From Microbacterium halimionae (GTDB lineage: Bacteria > Actinomycetota > Actinomycetes > Actinomycetales > Microbacteriaceae), in contig NZ_JAAOZB010000001.1 of NCBI RefSeq assembly GCF_011761265.1, positions 1,302,001 to 1,366,000 of the forward strand: DNA of 64,000 bases. The letters are read 5' to 3'. Under the pieces are notes generated by a model, which saw only the letters and a program-made list of their open reading frames with translations, did no database searches and had not been told where the DNA came from. The position numbers and the translations under genes are program-made. This document shows, one piece after another, positions 1-8,292 of the stretch. Positions within the stretch are counted from its first letter, which is position 1; every line of letters begins with the position of its first letter.

Positions 1-542
1 CCAAAGATGCTGATGGGCTGCACCCGATGAACCTCGGTCGGCTCGTCTTGGGTGTCGACCCGGCGACAGCTGTTGCTGCGCCCCTCCCGTGCACTCCCGC
101 CGGCATCATTCAGCTGCTTGAGCGTCACGGCATCGACATCGCAGGCAAACACGTGACGGTGATTGGCCGCGGCATCACGGTCGGTCGCCCGCTCGGCCTT
201 CTGCTTACCCGCAAGGGTACGGATGCCACGGTCACGCTGACGCACTCGCGCACAAAAGACCTGGCTGCCGAAGTCCGGCGCGCCGATATCGTCGTGGCAG
301 CTGTCGGTCAGCCTCACATCGTGCAGGCCGACTGGATCAAGCCGGGCGCTGCGGTGCTTGATGTCGGAGTCACCCGCGTCGGCACGACCGAGTCTGGTCG
401 GGCGAAGCTTGCCGGCGACATCGATCCGGCCGTCTCCGAGGTTGCCGGGTGGCTCTCGCCGAACCCCGGTGGTGTCGGTCCGATGACGCGTGCTCTGCTC
501 GTGGCCAACGTCGTAGAGACTGCGGAGCGCCTGGCAAGCTAG
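1..542 (+). CDS. folD: Bifunctional methylenetetrahydrofolate dehydrogenase / methenyltetrahydrofolate cyclohydrolase, C-terminal part
   Basis: This is the 3' part of folD; the 5' end lies outside the window. The reading frame is open from base 3, where it reads [17 protein letters not shown], the conserved FolD segment just before the NAD(P) domain. The Rossmann part follows ([21 protein letters not shown]), then the family block [14 protein letters not shown] near the end. FolD interconverts 5,10-methylene-, 5,10-methenyl- and 10-formyl-THF in the cytosol. In the usual motif VIGRSxxVGxP the Ser is Ile here (GRGITVG), a minor deviation. An amidohydrolase gene starts 4 bases after the stop, and cyclodeaminase and MTHFR-like genes lie within 10 kb, so this copy may serve C1 catabolism as well as biosynthesis (inference). 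Confidence 0.95.
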   Translation, partial: KDADGLHPMNLGRLVLGVDPATAVAAPLPCTPAGIIQLLERHGIDIAGKHVTVIGRGITVGRPLGLLLTRKGTDATVTLTHSRTKDLAAEVRRADIVVAAVGQPHIVQADWIKPGAAVLDVGVTRVGTTESGRAKLAGDIDPAVSEVAGWLSPNPGGVGPMTRALLVANVVETAERLAS

Positions 543-546
543 CAGG

Positions 547-1863
547 ATGCTGACACTCTCCGGCGCTGAGCGCATCATGATCGATCCCGCCGACGAGCGG
601 GATGGCGATCTTCATATCGCCGATGACGGTCGTGTTGCCGGGTCTGGCGCGCCAGGCGGCGAGACGTGGGATGTCACGGGCTGTGTTGTCACCCCTGGGC
701 TCGTTAATGCTCACCACCACCTCTTGCAAACCGGCTTTCGCACCCTGCCGGGCACGCGGGGCGTGCCAATGCGTGAATGGCTCCCGGCGATGGCGGCGGC
801 ATATGCACGAGCGGGAATAGATGCGTCACTCACTGGAGCTACCGCGGCTGTTGGCCTTGCCGAGTCTCTCCTGAGCGGGGTCACCACGACCGCCGACCAT
901 CAGCTCAACTGGCCGAATCCGAGCGGCTCGACCGATCCTGTCGCCGACACCGTCGCCATTGCGCGTGCCATCGCGGAGTCGGCAACGGCTCTCGGTGCGC
1001 GTCTCGTGTTCGTTCGCGGGTCTGCCCGTGACGACCCCGAGCAGGCGGCCGCGAGCGCCGAGGCGATCGCTCAGGCCCTCCTCGCCGGCGGTCATGACGG
1101 CGGCGTCACTCATGACGGAATGCTGCAGCTCGCCGTTGGGCCCGCCGGAGTGCACTCCGATAGCGAAGCAACGTTTCGGCTGCTCGGCGAGGTGGCCGCG
1201 CGCCACGGTCTTCGTCGCCGCACTCAGGCCAACGAGCAGGTCGATACCGAGATCGCTCTTGAGAAGTACGGGCGGCGCCCGCTCGACCTCCTCGAAGACT
1301 GGGGATGGTTGTCGTCGGATGTGACTATCGCGCATCTGTGCGACGTGACGCCCGCCGAAATCGCGCGCCTCGCCGAAGGTGGTGTGACGGGCACCCACGC
1401 GCCCGGTTGCGATGTGCCGATGGGCTGGGGGATAGCGCCCGTGCACGCCCTTTTGGAGGCGGGTATCGAGGTCGGCCTCGGGACGTCTGGCGGCGGATCG
1501 AATGACGCCGGTCACCTTCTTGCCGACGCGCGCCTTGCGATGCAGGTTTCTGGGCTTGTTGGTCCGCAGTTGCCTGCTCGCACAGTTCTGGCAATGGCAA
1601 CAGCTGGTGGCGCCGCCGGCCTTGGCCGTACCGATATTGGGCACCTGCGCGAGGGTGCTCGCGGCGATCTGTGTGTCTGGGACGTCTCCGGCGTTTCGGA
1701 CGCCGGCGTTGCCGACCCGATCGCCGGGTTGCTCTGGGCATCTCCCGGGCGAAAGCCCCGTCATGTGTTTGTCGGCGGTCGCCCAGTCGTCCGTGACTAC
1801 GAGTTGGTGTCAGCGCGCGAAGCCGATCTCGTGGCAAACCTGAAAGCGCGAATCACCTCGTAG
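547..1863 (+). CDS. Amidohydrolase-superfamily protein (8-oxoguanine deaminase / AtzB-TrzN-like) with altered metal-ligand positions
   Basis: This 438-residue protein has the architecture of the deaminases and hydrolases acting on N-heterocycles: an N-terminal beta sandwich, then the barrel entry motif NAHHHLLQT (H56, H58). Family landmarks are E230 (TQANEQVD), H263 (IAHLCDV) and GTHAPGCDVPMGWGIAPV. Two positions that normally bind metal differ. The third His of the HTHLAE-type motif aligns with Q227, and the Asp of the GLGVDGSASND-type motif aligns with S314 (GLGTSGGGSND). The real substrate is therefore uncertain, and the protein may have lost or changed activity. It starts 4 bases after folD with only a weak Shine-Dalgarno, suggesting translational coupling. 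Family assignment is firm; function is not. Confidence 0.8.
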   Translation: MLTLSGAERIMIDPADERDGDLHIADDGRVAGSGAPGGETWDVTGCVVTPGLVNAHHHLLQTGFRTLPGTRGVPMREWLPAMAAAYARAGIDASLTGATAAVGLAESLLSGVTTTADHQLNWPNPSGSTDPVADTVAIARAIAESATALGARLVFVRGSARDDPEQAAASAEAIAQALLAGGHDGGVTHDGMLQLAVGPAGVHSDSEATFRLLGEVAARHGLRRRTQANEQVDTEIALEKYGRRPLDLLEDWGWLSSDVTIAHLCDVTPAEIARLAEGGVTGTHAPGCDVPMGWGIAPVHALLEAGIEVGLGTSGGGSNDAGHLLADARLAMQVSGLVGPQLPARTVLAMATAGGAAGLGRTDIGHLREGARGDLCVWDVSGVSDAGVADPIAGLLWASPGRKPRHVFVGGRPVVRDYELVSAREADLVANLKARITS

Positions 1864-1914
1864 TTGGTCTTGAATTTTGTGTCATGCAACTCCAAACGAC
1901 CAAGGGAACTGAAC

Positions 1915-2202
1915 ATGCAATACAAACTGATGAACGCCTCCGGTGCGTCGTGGCCGTTCTGGGCCGAAGACGGAGTGTGCGGGTACGGAGATCCGGTCTT
2001 ACCCCCGGAGCTTGAGGCCGAGGTCACGAAGTGGGTAGCGCAGTTCGAGCAACACTTCGACGATGACGAGGGCTGGCCCGACAAGGCGACAGCCATTGCG
2101 CACCGTGCTGAGGGCGAGCGTTTGCTGCTTGCGATCGATGATGTGCTCCCGGCCGACATCATCACGCTCGACTACTGGGAGACCGCACACCGTACGCCGT
2201 GA
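1915..2202 (+). CDS. Small acidic protein of unknown function (95 aa)
   Basis: I do not recognise this family. The ATG at 1915 is preceded by AAGGGA (1902-1907), a good ribosome binding site. The frame can be extended to a TTG at 1864, but that codon overlaps the previous stop and has no site. The protein is short, acidic and soluble (VTKWVAQFEQHFDDDEGW, LLLAIDDVLPADIITLDYWE), with no membrane segment or signal peptide. It lies between the first amidohydrolase and the convergent VanB-type reductase and may be cotranscribed with folD. No function is assigned. Confidence 0.65.
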   Translation: MQYKLMNASGASWPFWAEDGVCGYGDPVLPPELEAEVTKWVAQFEQHFDDDEGWPDKATAIAHRAEGERLLLAIDDVLPADIITLDYWETAHRTP

Positions 2203-2220
2203 CAGCCGGCCGCGCGCCCG

Positions 2221-3207
2221 CTACAGATCGAGGACGATGCGTGGGCATGCCGCCCGCGAAACACAGGGCATCATGACGAGGCTCTCTTCTCGTTCCACCG
2301 GGGTGAGAATTGAATCGCGGTGCTCGATCTCGCCTTCGAGAACCGGTACTTCGCACGTGCCGCACGTGCCGCGACGACAGCTCGACAGCACAATCGTGTC
2401 CGGGGACTGCTCGGCAATGGCCTCAATGATGGTCTGCTCAGGTTCGACGGTGACCACGTCGCCGCTGAGTGCGAGTTCTACCTCGAAAGCTTCCAACCAG
2501 AGCGGCTCACCAAACTCTTTCGCTTCGAACCTCTCAACGTGCAGCACGCTGTCGCCCGCTGTGGCCAATCCTGATTCCAAGGCCTCGATAAGCCGCGCGG
2601 GGCCGCAGGCATAGATTGCTGTGCTTTCGTCCACGCTTTGAATCAGATCGTCAAGGCTCAGCCGTGCGCCTTCGTCTGCCGCGAAGACCCGCACGCGCGT
2701 CGGGTGCGCCGATGCCAGCTCCGCGACGAAGGCCATGGTCTCGCGCGAGCGGCCGGTGTAGTCGAGTGTCCAGTCAGCGCCCGCGGCATCCGCTGCCTTC
2801 ACCATCGACATGATCGGCGTGATGCCGATTCCGCCCGCGATGAAGCGGTACGAGGTACCGGGTGTTACGTCGAACGAGAAGTGATTGCGTGGTCCGCGCA
2901 CGCGCAGGCGCTGGCCGACTGCCACCTCGTCGTGCACGCGCACCGAGCCGCCGCGCCCATCGGCTTCGCGCAAGACGGCGACCCGCCAGGCTGAGCGGTC
3001 ACTCGCGTCGCCGCACAGCGAATACTGCCGCTCGACGGTCGCTCCGCCGTTGACGGCGGGAAAAATGAGATCGACGTGAGAGCCAGGAGTCCACGCGGGC
3101 AGGTCTCGACCGTTGTGGGAGACAAGGTCAAGAGCAACGACCCCGGATGCCACATCGGTTCGTGCCGCGACCACCAGATCGCGCTCGACGTCACTGAAAA
3201 AGCTCAC
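2221..3207 (-). CDS. PDR/VanB-family oxidoreductase (flavin and NAD(P) domains plus C-terminal 2Fe-2S ferredoxin)
   Basis: Domain order is typical of phthalate dioxygenase reductase / vanillate demethylase reductase: a flavin-binding barrel (ERQYSLCGD), a nucleotide-binding domain (RFIAGGIGITPIMSMV, IYACGP) and a C-terminal plant-type ferredoxin with Cys in SSCRRGTCGTCEV and MMPCVSRA. Such proteins pass electrons from NAD(P)H to a Rieske oxygenase. No oxygenase component is encoded in the window, so the partner is unknown. The open frame extends to 3261, but a GTG at 3207 is preceded by GGAG at 5-base spacing and gives 328 residues, the usual family length; I chose that start. It is divergent from the CodA-like amidohydrolase. 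A similar reductase gene (paaE) accompanies folD and metF in chloromethane-degrader clusters (recalled knowledge). Confidence 0.88.
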   Translation of the reverse strand: MSFFSDVERDLVVAARTDVASGVVALDLVSHNGRDLPAWTPGSHVDLIFPAVNGGATVERQYSLCGDASDRSAWRVAVLREADGRGGSVRVHDEVAVGQRLRVRGPRNHFSFDVTPGTSYRFIAGGIGITPIMSMVKAADAAGADWTLDYTGRSRETMAFVAELASAHPTRVRVFAADEGARLSLDDLIQSVDESTAIYACGPARLIEALESGLATAGDSVLHVERFEAKEFGEPLWLEAFEVELALSGDVVTVEPEQTIIEAIAEQSPDTIVLSSCRRGTCGTCEVPVLEGEIEHRDSILTPVEREESLVMMPCVSRAACPRIVLDL

Positions 3208-3345
3208 ACTTGCTCCTGATCGATTATGTGGAACAACGTTAGCGATAGCGGGATCTTGCAATCGGTTCTATCGGTTGACGTGTAACAGAGACGCAACAGT
3301 GGCCGCTGGTCACGGAAACACGCTGCACGTTGAATGATCTTAATT

Positions 3346-3360
3346 GTTGGTCATGCCAAC
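3346..3360. promoter_or_regulatory. Inverted repeat in the divergent amidohydrolase/reductase promoter region
   Basis: GTTGG-TCATG-CCAAC is a perfect 5-bp inverted repeat with a 5-base centre. It lies 30 bases upstream of the CodA-like gene and between it and the divergent VanB-type reductase gene. The form resembles GntR-type operators. No matching regulator gene is adjacent, so the assignment is tentative. Confidence 0.35.
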
Positions 3361-3390
3361 AGGAATTCACAACTCTGAGCTCCCCTGAAA

Positions 3391-4662
3391 GTGAGTGACA
3401 TGCTTCTTCGCCGCCCCGACGAGCTAGTCCCCGGTGAGACCGTGCGGTCGCTGCGTGCCGTGACAGATCTTGACGGCACGGTTGTCTCAGTGGGGTTCGC
3501 GGATGGTCGCATCGTGAACAGGGATGCTGAAGGCCTCGCCGCAGGAGTGGATGTCGACGCATCGGACTGGATGCTGCTGCCGCCGATGGCCGACCTCCAC
3601 GCGCACGTCGACAAGGCCTATACCTGGAGCGCGGCGGGTAGCCCCGAGGGCTCTCTCGAAGATGCCGTGTCATGTTGGCAGTCGTTCGGTGAACTTCTCA
3701 CCTACGAGCAGATCAAGATCAATGCGCGCCGCCAGCTCACTGCCGCGATGCGTGCGGGCGTGACCGCGATTCGAACCCATGTGAACTATCACGAGGGACC
3801 AGATCCGCTTCGGGGAATTCGCGCCGTCATCGAACTGAGGGAAGAGTTCCGCGGTTTCGTAGATCTTCAGGTGGTTGCGATGCACGGCTACAACCGTGAA
3901 TCTGACGTCATCCGCGAGGCGATCGGGCTTGGTGTTGATCTGTTAGGTGACGCACCCCACCTTTCTCCCGATCCCCAGGCTGAGATCGAACGCACTGTGC
4001 AGCTCGCTGAGGAAGCGGGACTCGGCGTTGATATCCACACTGACGAGACGCTCAACCCGAACTCTCTCGGAATCCGAGACCTCGCACGTCTGACGTCGCG
4101 CTGGCCGGCGTCGATGACGCGATCTGCCGGTCATTGCGTGAGCCTTGCGATGCAAACACCCGAAACGCTCGCGGTCGTGCTCTCAGAGGCTGCGGCTGCT
4201 GGCGTGAGCATCATCACGAACCCACTGACGAATCTCTACCTCCAAGGGTGGGAACATCCCACCGCCACTCCGCGTGCACTTCCTCCGCTGCGGTCCATTC
4301 TGGAGGCGGGAGTCGGTCTCGCAGCCGGAGGCGACAACGTTCAAGACCCGTTCAACCCGCTGGGAAACGGCGACATGATCGATGTTGTTGCTGCGCTTGT
4401 GCTTGCGGGACATCTGACGCCCCGCGCGGCGTGGGAAGTTGTCACCGCCGGGCGTGGACTCATGAATTTGCCCCGCGCGACGGGCGCTGTCGGCGATGTC
4501 GCCGACATGATTCTGGTACGCGCGACATCGGTCGCAGAAGCCGTCGCAGAGCGGGCCCCAGAGCGCATTGTGATTCGCGGAGGGCGAGTCATTGCTCGTC
4601 GCCGACTCGCGATTGATGCGGTCGATGTGAGCATCATCGAGGCGAAAGAGATCCGAGCATGA
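3391..4662 (+). CDS. Cytosine deaminase-like amidohydrolase
   Basis: A 423-residue amidohydrolase of the CodA type. The metal-binding and catalytic set is intact: H70/H72 in DLHAHVDKA, H216 and E219 in DIHTDET, H248 in AGHCVSL, and D315 in GGDNVQDPFNPLGNGDM. These match HxH, HxDE, H and D of E. coli cytosine deaminase, so hydrolytic attack on a ring C-N bond is expected; the substrate is not identifiable. The start is GTG 3391 or ATG 3400; neither has a strong site. The end overlaps the ABC ATPase gene by 4 bases, so the hydrolase and the importer are one operon and probably act on the same compound. Compare the upstream amidohydrolase, which lacks two of these ligands. Confidence 0.87.
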   Translation: MSDMLLRRPDELVPGETVRSLRAVTDLDGTVVSVGFADGRIVNRDAEGLAAGVDVDASDWMLLPPMADLHAHVDKAYTWSAAGSPEGSLEDAVSCWQSFGELLTYEQIKINARRQLTAAMRAGVTAIRTHVNYHEGPDPLRGIRAVIELREEFRGFVDLQVVAMHGYNRESDVIREAIGLGVDLLGDAPHLSPDPQAEIERTVQLAEEAGLGVDIHTDETLNPNSLGIRDLARLTSRWPASMTRSAGHCVSLAMQTPETLAVVLSEAAAAGVSIITNPLTNLYLQGWEHPTATPRALPPLRSILEAGVGLAAGGDNVQDPFNPLGNGDMIDVVAALVLAGHLTPRAAWEVVTAGRGLMNLPRATGAVGDVADMILVRATSVAEAVAERAPERIVIRGGRVIARRRLAIDAVDVSIIEAKEIRA

Positions 4663-5420
4663 CCCAACGAGCAGATCGCCCGGCGACGACCGTTCCGACG
4701 CTGAGCTTTGACAATGTGACAAAGGATTTTTCTACCGGAACGCGCGCGCTCACCGGAGTGTCGCTCGACATATCGCGAGGAGAATTCGTCTCGATTGTCG
4801 GTCCTTCCGGGTGTGGCAAGTCAACTCTGCTACGGCTGGCTGCGGGGCTTGAGGAGGTTTCGTACGGCACGCTCGACGTAGAAGCCGATGTCACAAGCTT
4901 CGTTTTCCAAGATCCGACACTGCTGGAGTGGCGGACTGCTCAAAAGAACGTCGAACTCGTCGGTGAGCTGGCGGGCGTCAGTCCATCAGAACGGCGTCGA
5001 AGGGCATCGGAGACCCTCGAGATGGTGGGCCTGGGAGGCTTCGAAGAACAGCATCCGCGTGAGCTCTCGGGCGGCATGCGGATGCGGGTGTCGATAGCCC
5101 GCGCTCTCGTCGCTGAGCCCCAGCTCGCCCTGTTCGACGAACCTTTCGGCGCCCTCGATGAAATCACCCGTTTGAAGATGCAGACCGAACTGCAGCGCCT
5201 TTTTCAACTGAAGGCTTTCGCTGCACTGTTCATCACTCACTCCATTTCGGAAGCGGTGTACCTCTCGAGTCGCGTTCTCGTCATGAGCGGTCGCCCCGGT
5301 CGCATCGTCGACGACATCACGTTGCCCTGGTCATATCCACGGCCTCCCGAGTTGCGGTATGAGCCGGAGTTCGGCCGCATCGCGGGTCACATTTCTCAGA
5401 TGCTGGAGGTCAACGCATGA
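4659..5420 (+). CDS. ABC importer ATP-binding protein, NitT/TauT (SsuB/TauB) family
   Basis: A single nucleotide-binding domain of 253 residues. Visible motifs are Walker A GPSGCGKST, the Q-loop FVFQDPTLLEWRT, the signature LSGGMRMRVSIARAL, Walker B LALFDEP and the switch His in FITHSISEAV. The C-terminal segment resembles the nitrate/sulfonate/taurine/thiamine-precursor ATPases. It energises import through the permease encoded next. It starts inside the end of the amidohydrolase gene (4-base overlap) and overlaps the permease gene by 4 bases, so coupled translation is likely. Confidence 0.93.
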   Translation: MTQRADRPATTVPTLSFDNVTKDFSTGTRALTGVSLDISRGEFVSIVGPSGCGKSTLLRLAAGLEEVSYGTLDVEADVTSFVFQDPTLLEWRTAQKNVELVGELAGVSPSERRRRASETLEMVGLGGFEEQHPRELSGGMRMRVSIARALVAEPQLALFDEPFGALDEITRLKMQTELQRLFQLKAFAALFITHSISEAVYLSSRVLVMSGRPGRIVDDITLPWSYPRPPELRYEPEFGRIAGHISQMLEVNA

Positions 5421-6295
5421 GCGGCGAAGTCACAGTAGCTGGAACACCGGTCGCGTCCACGCCACATCCGCCAGTCGCAACGGATGCGAAACGTTCGTCG
5501 GCTGGCGCGATGCGTCGCGCCGGTGCGCGGGCTTTTCCGATCCTTGCCGCGATCATCGGGCTCCTGGTGATTTGGTATGCCGTCTCATATCTCCTGCTCA
5601 CCGAGAATCGCCGGTTCTTGCTTCCGCCACCGCATCAAGTCGTCATCGAGACGGTAGGAAACCCTCAAGTCGTCGCGCCGATGCTCGCCGCACTCGGACA
5701 GACGACGATCGTTGCCCTCGTGGGTCTCGCTTCCGCCGTTGTGATCGGTATGGGATGGGCCATATTGATGTCGCAGTCACGACTTGCTGAGCGAGTGCTC
5801 TACCCCTACGCCGTGATCTTGCAAACCATTCCGATTCTCGCGCTCACCCCGCTCATCGGGATCTGGATGGGATACGGCATACCGGCCCGCATTGTGGTGT
5901 GCGTCATCATCGCGGTTTTCCCGATGATCTCGAACACCCTATTCGGGCTGCAGTCTGCGGATGCATCGGCGCACGATTTCTTCACCCTCAACAAAGCGAC
6001 GCGTCGTCAACGACTCATCAAGCTTCAGCTTCCCGCGGCGATTCCCTCGGTCTTTACGGGCCTGCGCAATGCAGCCGGACTCTCCGTGATCGGAGCGATC
6101 GTCGGGGACTTCTTCTTCCAGCAGGGCAGTCAGGGTATCGGTGGCCTGCTGCGCACCTACACGCTGCGATTGAACATGGAATCACTGTTCTTAGCCATCA
6201 TTTTCACTGCCTTATTCGGCGTGCTGGTGTTCTCCGTGTTCGCTGCTCTCGACCGTGCCGTCGTCGGACGTCTGTTCGGCTGGAAGAACCGTTGA
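5417..6295 (+). CDS. ABC importer permease, NitT/TauT (SsuC) family
   Basis: A 292-residue membrane permease with about six hydrophobic segments. It has a long, Ala/Pro-rich cytoplasmic N-terminus and then FPILAAIIGLLVIWYAVSYL. The EAA-type coupling loop is seen around FFTLNKATRRQRLIKLQLPA followed by SVFTGLRNAAGLSVIGAIVG, which contacts the ATPase. It is translated in a 4-base overlap with the ATPase gene. It carries the substrate delivered by the lipoprotein encoded 55 bases downstream. Confidence 0.92.
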   Translation: MSGEVTVAGTPVASTPHPPVATDAKRSSAGAMRRAGARAFPILAAIIGLLVIWYAVSYLLLTENRRFLLPPPHQVVIETVGNPQVVAPMLAALGQTTIVALVGLASAVVIGMGWAILMSQSRLAERVLYPYAVILQTIPILALTPLIGIWMGYGIPARIVVCVIIAVFPMISNTLFGLQSADASAHDFFTLNKATRRQRLIKLQLPAAIPSVFTGLRNAAGLSVIGAIVGDFFFQQGSQGIGGLLRTYTLRLNMESLFLAIIFTALFGVLVFSVFAALDRAVVGRLFGWKNR

Positions 6296-6350
6296 CGGCT
6301 CCCGTACGCACCACCGCACCACACCATCTGCACATCACTAGGAGGAATCT

Positions 6351-7553
6351 GTGTCGAAACCCACTTTCGCGCGTCACTTTCAACGTTCCATTGCTGCTGG
6401 CATCGTGTTCTCTGTAGCGGTGAGTCTTGCCGCGTGCTCATCAGACAGCGAGCCCGAAGAAGCCGCAACAGGAGGTTCAGCCCCCGCGGCCGAGGCAGGG
6501 AGCGCACTCGATCTTTCGGACTCGTGCCCGGCAACAGTCGTCATGCAACAGGATTGGCAGCCGGAAGCCGAGCACGGCGCCATGTATGCCCTCGTCGGCG
6601 ATGACTACACGATTGACAACGATGTGAAGTCGGTGACCGGCTCGCTCGTGGCCCAGGGCGTCGATACCGGTGTCGACATCGAGGTGCGCCCCGGCGGCCC
6701 CAACGTCAACTTCCAGCCTGTTCCGGCGTTGATGTACCTCGACCAGGACATCATGATCGGCGCGGTCAACACGGATGCGGCGATCGTCGCAGCCGCTGAT
6801 CAGCCCACCGTCGCCGTTACGTCGCAACTGACCTACAGTCCGCAGATTCTGGTGTGGGATCCCGAGAGCCACCCCGGCGCCGACACAATCGCCGAGGCGG
6901 CGGCCGACGGCGCTCCGGTCGTGACGTCGGGTGACGTCATCCCCAACCTCCTGCTGTCGCAGGGGATGATCGATTCGTCGCAGATCGATCTCAGCTATGA
7001 GGGCACTCCGCAGCGTTTCGTTTCTGACCCGACGATCCTGCAGCAGGGTTTCGCCACGGCCGAGCCCTACATCTACGAGAACGAGATCTCGGAGTGGGGA
7101 AAGCCGGTCAGCTACCAGTTGCTCTCCGACGTGGGCTACTCGATCTACCCTGAACCTCTCGCGGTGCGGGCGGATGCTGTTGAAGAGTACAGCGGCTGCC
7201 TCGCCAGGCTCGTACCGATCATGCAGCAGTCTCAGATCGACTTCTTGAACGACCCGAGCGATGCCATCGCCTTGATCATGGACCTCGTCGACACGTACGA
7301 CACGGGCTGGGCATACTCCGAGGGTGTGGCGGAATTCTCGGTGCAGCAGCAGCTAGAACTCGGCATCGTGCAGAACGACCCCGCATCGGGTGTCTTCGGC
7401 CAGTTCGACGAGGACCGGATGCAGTCGATCCTCGATGAGTTCGTCCCCTTCCTCGTGGAATCGGGCAGCATCAGCTCCAGCGACGCCGACGCGATTGACA
7501 TCGATTCGCTCTACACGAACGAGTTCATCGACACCGACATTTCGATGAACTGA
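6351..7553 (+). CDS. ABC substrate-binding lipoprotein, NitT/TauT / THI5-like
   Basis: A 400-residue secreted lipoprotein. The N-terminus has basic residues, a hydrophobic stretch and the lipobox SLAAC (mature Cys followed by SSDSEPEE). The GTG start at 6351 follows a strong site, GGAGG at 6341-6345. The mature part has the two-lobe fold pattern of the nitrate/sulfonate/pyrimidine-precursor binders (PVPALMYLDQDIMIGAVNTDAA; DPTILQQGFATAEPYIYENE). Genes of this type serve aromatic sulfonates, nitrate, taurine and thiamine pyrimidines. Coupling to a CodA-like amidohydrolase favours an N-heterocycle or amide ligand (inference). Confidence 0.88.
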   Translation: MSKPTFARHFQRSIAAGIVFSVAVSLAACSSDSEPEEAATGGSAPAAEAGSALDLSDSCPATVVMQQDWQPEAEHGAMYALVGDDYTIDNDVKSVTGSLVAQGVDTGVDIEVRPGGPNVNFQPVPALMYLDQDIMIGAVNTDAAIVAAADQPTVAVTSQLTYSPQILVWDPESHPGADTIAEAAADGAPVVTSGDVIPNLLLSQGMIDSSQIDLSYEGTPQRFVSDPTILQQGFATAEPYIYENEISEWGKPVSYQLLSDVGYSIYPEPLAVRADAVEEYSGCLARLVPIMQQSQIDFLNDPSDAIALIMDLVDTYDTGWAYSEGVAEFSVQQQLELGIVQNDPASGVFGQFDEDRMQSILDEFVPFLVESGSISSSDADAIDIDSLYTNEFIDTDISMN

Positions 7554-7570
7554 GAACTGACGACATGAGT

Positions 7571-7629
7571 GCCCACCTTCCCGCGTCGCGCAATTCATTG
7601 CATGGTTTCGCGAGCACGGGGAGGTGGGC
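7571..7629. terminator. Long inverted repeat between convergent genes (candidate two-way terminator)
   Basis: GCCCACCTTCCCG (7571-7583) pairs with CGGGGAGGTGGGC (7617-7629): 13 positions with one G-T wobble. A second inner stem, TCGCG/CGCGA (7586-7590 / 7609-7613), lies in the loop. It sits between the end of the binding-protein gene and the end of the convergent cyclodeaminase gene. There is no T-run, so termination is only a candidate role. Confidence 0.45.
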
Positions 7630-7645
7630 GCGCGTCGGGTTCGTC

Positions 7646-8242
7646 CTACCCGGCGCTTGTCGTATTAGCAGCGATAGCAGTGAACCGATCCGCCAAGAGT
7701 TCGGCGTCTCTGCGAGCGGAGTGCAAGTACTCGATGTTTTGCTCACCCACCGCGGCGCTCGCACTGCTGGCTATATTGATGCAACTTGTGCGAATCGCTG
7801 CAGCGGTCAGCGCGGCGGAGACCGCGACGTCTGGCAGCAGCCTCGGCTCACCGTGTGTGCTCAGCCAGTCCAAGACATCAATCATGGAGCTCGCGATGCG
7901 CACCACCGCGATGCTCGATCGACCGGCTGCATCGATTGCGGCAGCTCGCGACGAACTGGTGGCGGAATGATTCCGGTACGCTGCGGCGAGGGCCGCCGAA
8001 GCCGCGGCATCATCGTCTGTTGCGCGCAGCGCGAGTTCTCTCACTCTTTGGGCAGTACGCAGTGTTCTCGTGCGGCTCCCGGATTCGGCGGCGTAGCCCG
8101 CTGCCATCTGGGCCGTTGCGGCACCGATCGCCAACACAACAGCACCCGCCGCACCGCCACCCGGAGCCGGGGTCGGCGAGGAAAGCTGTTCAATCCACTG
8201 GGTGAGCGTCGCCGATGCTGTCGAAATGTAGTCCGTGTCCAC
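7646..8242 (-). CDS. Cyclodeaminase/cyclohydrolase family protein (formimino-THF cyclodeaminase-like)
   Basis: A 198-residue stand-alone homologue of the C-terminal domain of formiminotransferase-cyclodeaminase. It shows the folate-binding N-terminal motif PTPAPGGGAAGA, a following helix of small residues, the DDDAAASAAL segment that corresponds to the catalytic acidic region, and LLPDVAVSAALTAAAIRTSCINI. The family converts 5-formimino-THF to 5,10-methenyl-THF plus ammonia, a direct FolD substrate. No formiminotransferase is seen in the window. The GTG start has no Shine-Dalgarno but lies 6 bases after TAGACT, as in a leaderless gene. It is divergent from the MTHFR-like pair, so it belongs to the same C1 region. 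Confidence 0.82.
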   Translation of the reverse strand: MDTDYISTASATLTQWIEQLSSPTPAPGGGAAGAVVLAIGAATAQMAAGYAAESGSRTRTLRTAQRVRELALRATDDDAAASAALAAAYRNHSATSSSRAAAIDAAGRSSIAVVRIASSMIDVLDWLSTHGEPRLLPDVAVSAALTAAAIRTSCINIASSASAAVGEQNIEYLHSARRDAELLADRFTAIAANTTSAG

Positions 8243-8248
8243 GCGGGC

Positions 8249-8254
8249 AGTCTA
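8249..8254 (-). promoter_or_regulatory. -10 element (TAGACT) for the cyclodeaminase gene, leaderless arrangement
   Basis: TAGACT on the minus strand ends 6 bases before the GTG start codon and no Shine-Dalgarno is present. The spacing places transcription initiation at the start codon itself. Confidence 0.5.
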
Positions 8255-8292
8255 GGTGTGCACGCTACCAGCGAAGAACATGAGGTGATCCC

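Noticed and set aside
826..1764. 312-codon minus-strand frame over the first amidohydrolase
   Set aside because: Antisense to a gene with clear family motifs; no ribosome binding site or recognisable domain.
1864..1914. TTG 1864 as the start of the 95-aa gene
   Set aside because: It overlaps the previous stop codon and lacks a ribosome binding site, whereas ATG 1915 has AAGGGA.
3254..3300. TTGCAA and TTGACG as -35 elements of the CodA-like operon
   Set aside because: No acceptable -10 at 16-18 bases from either.
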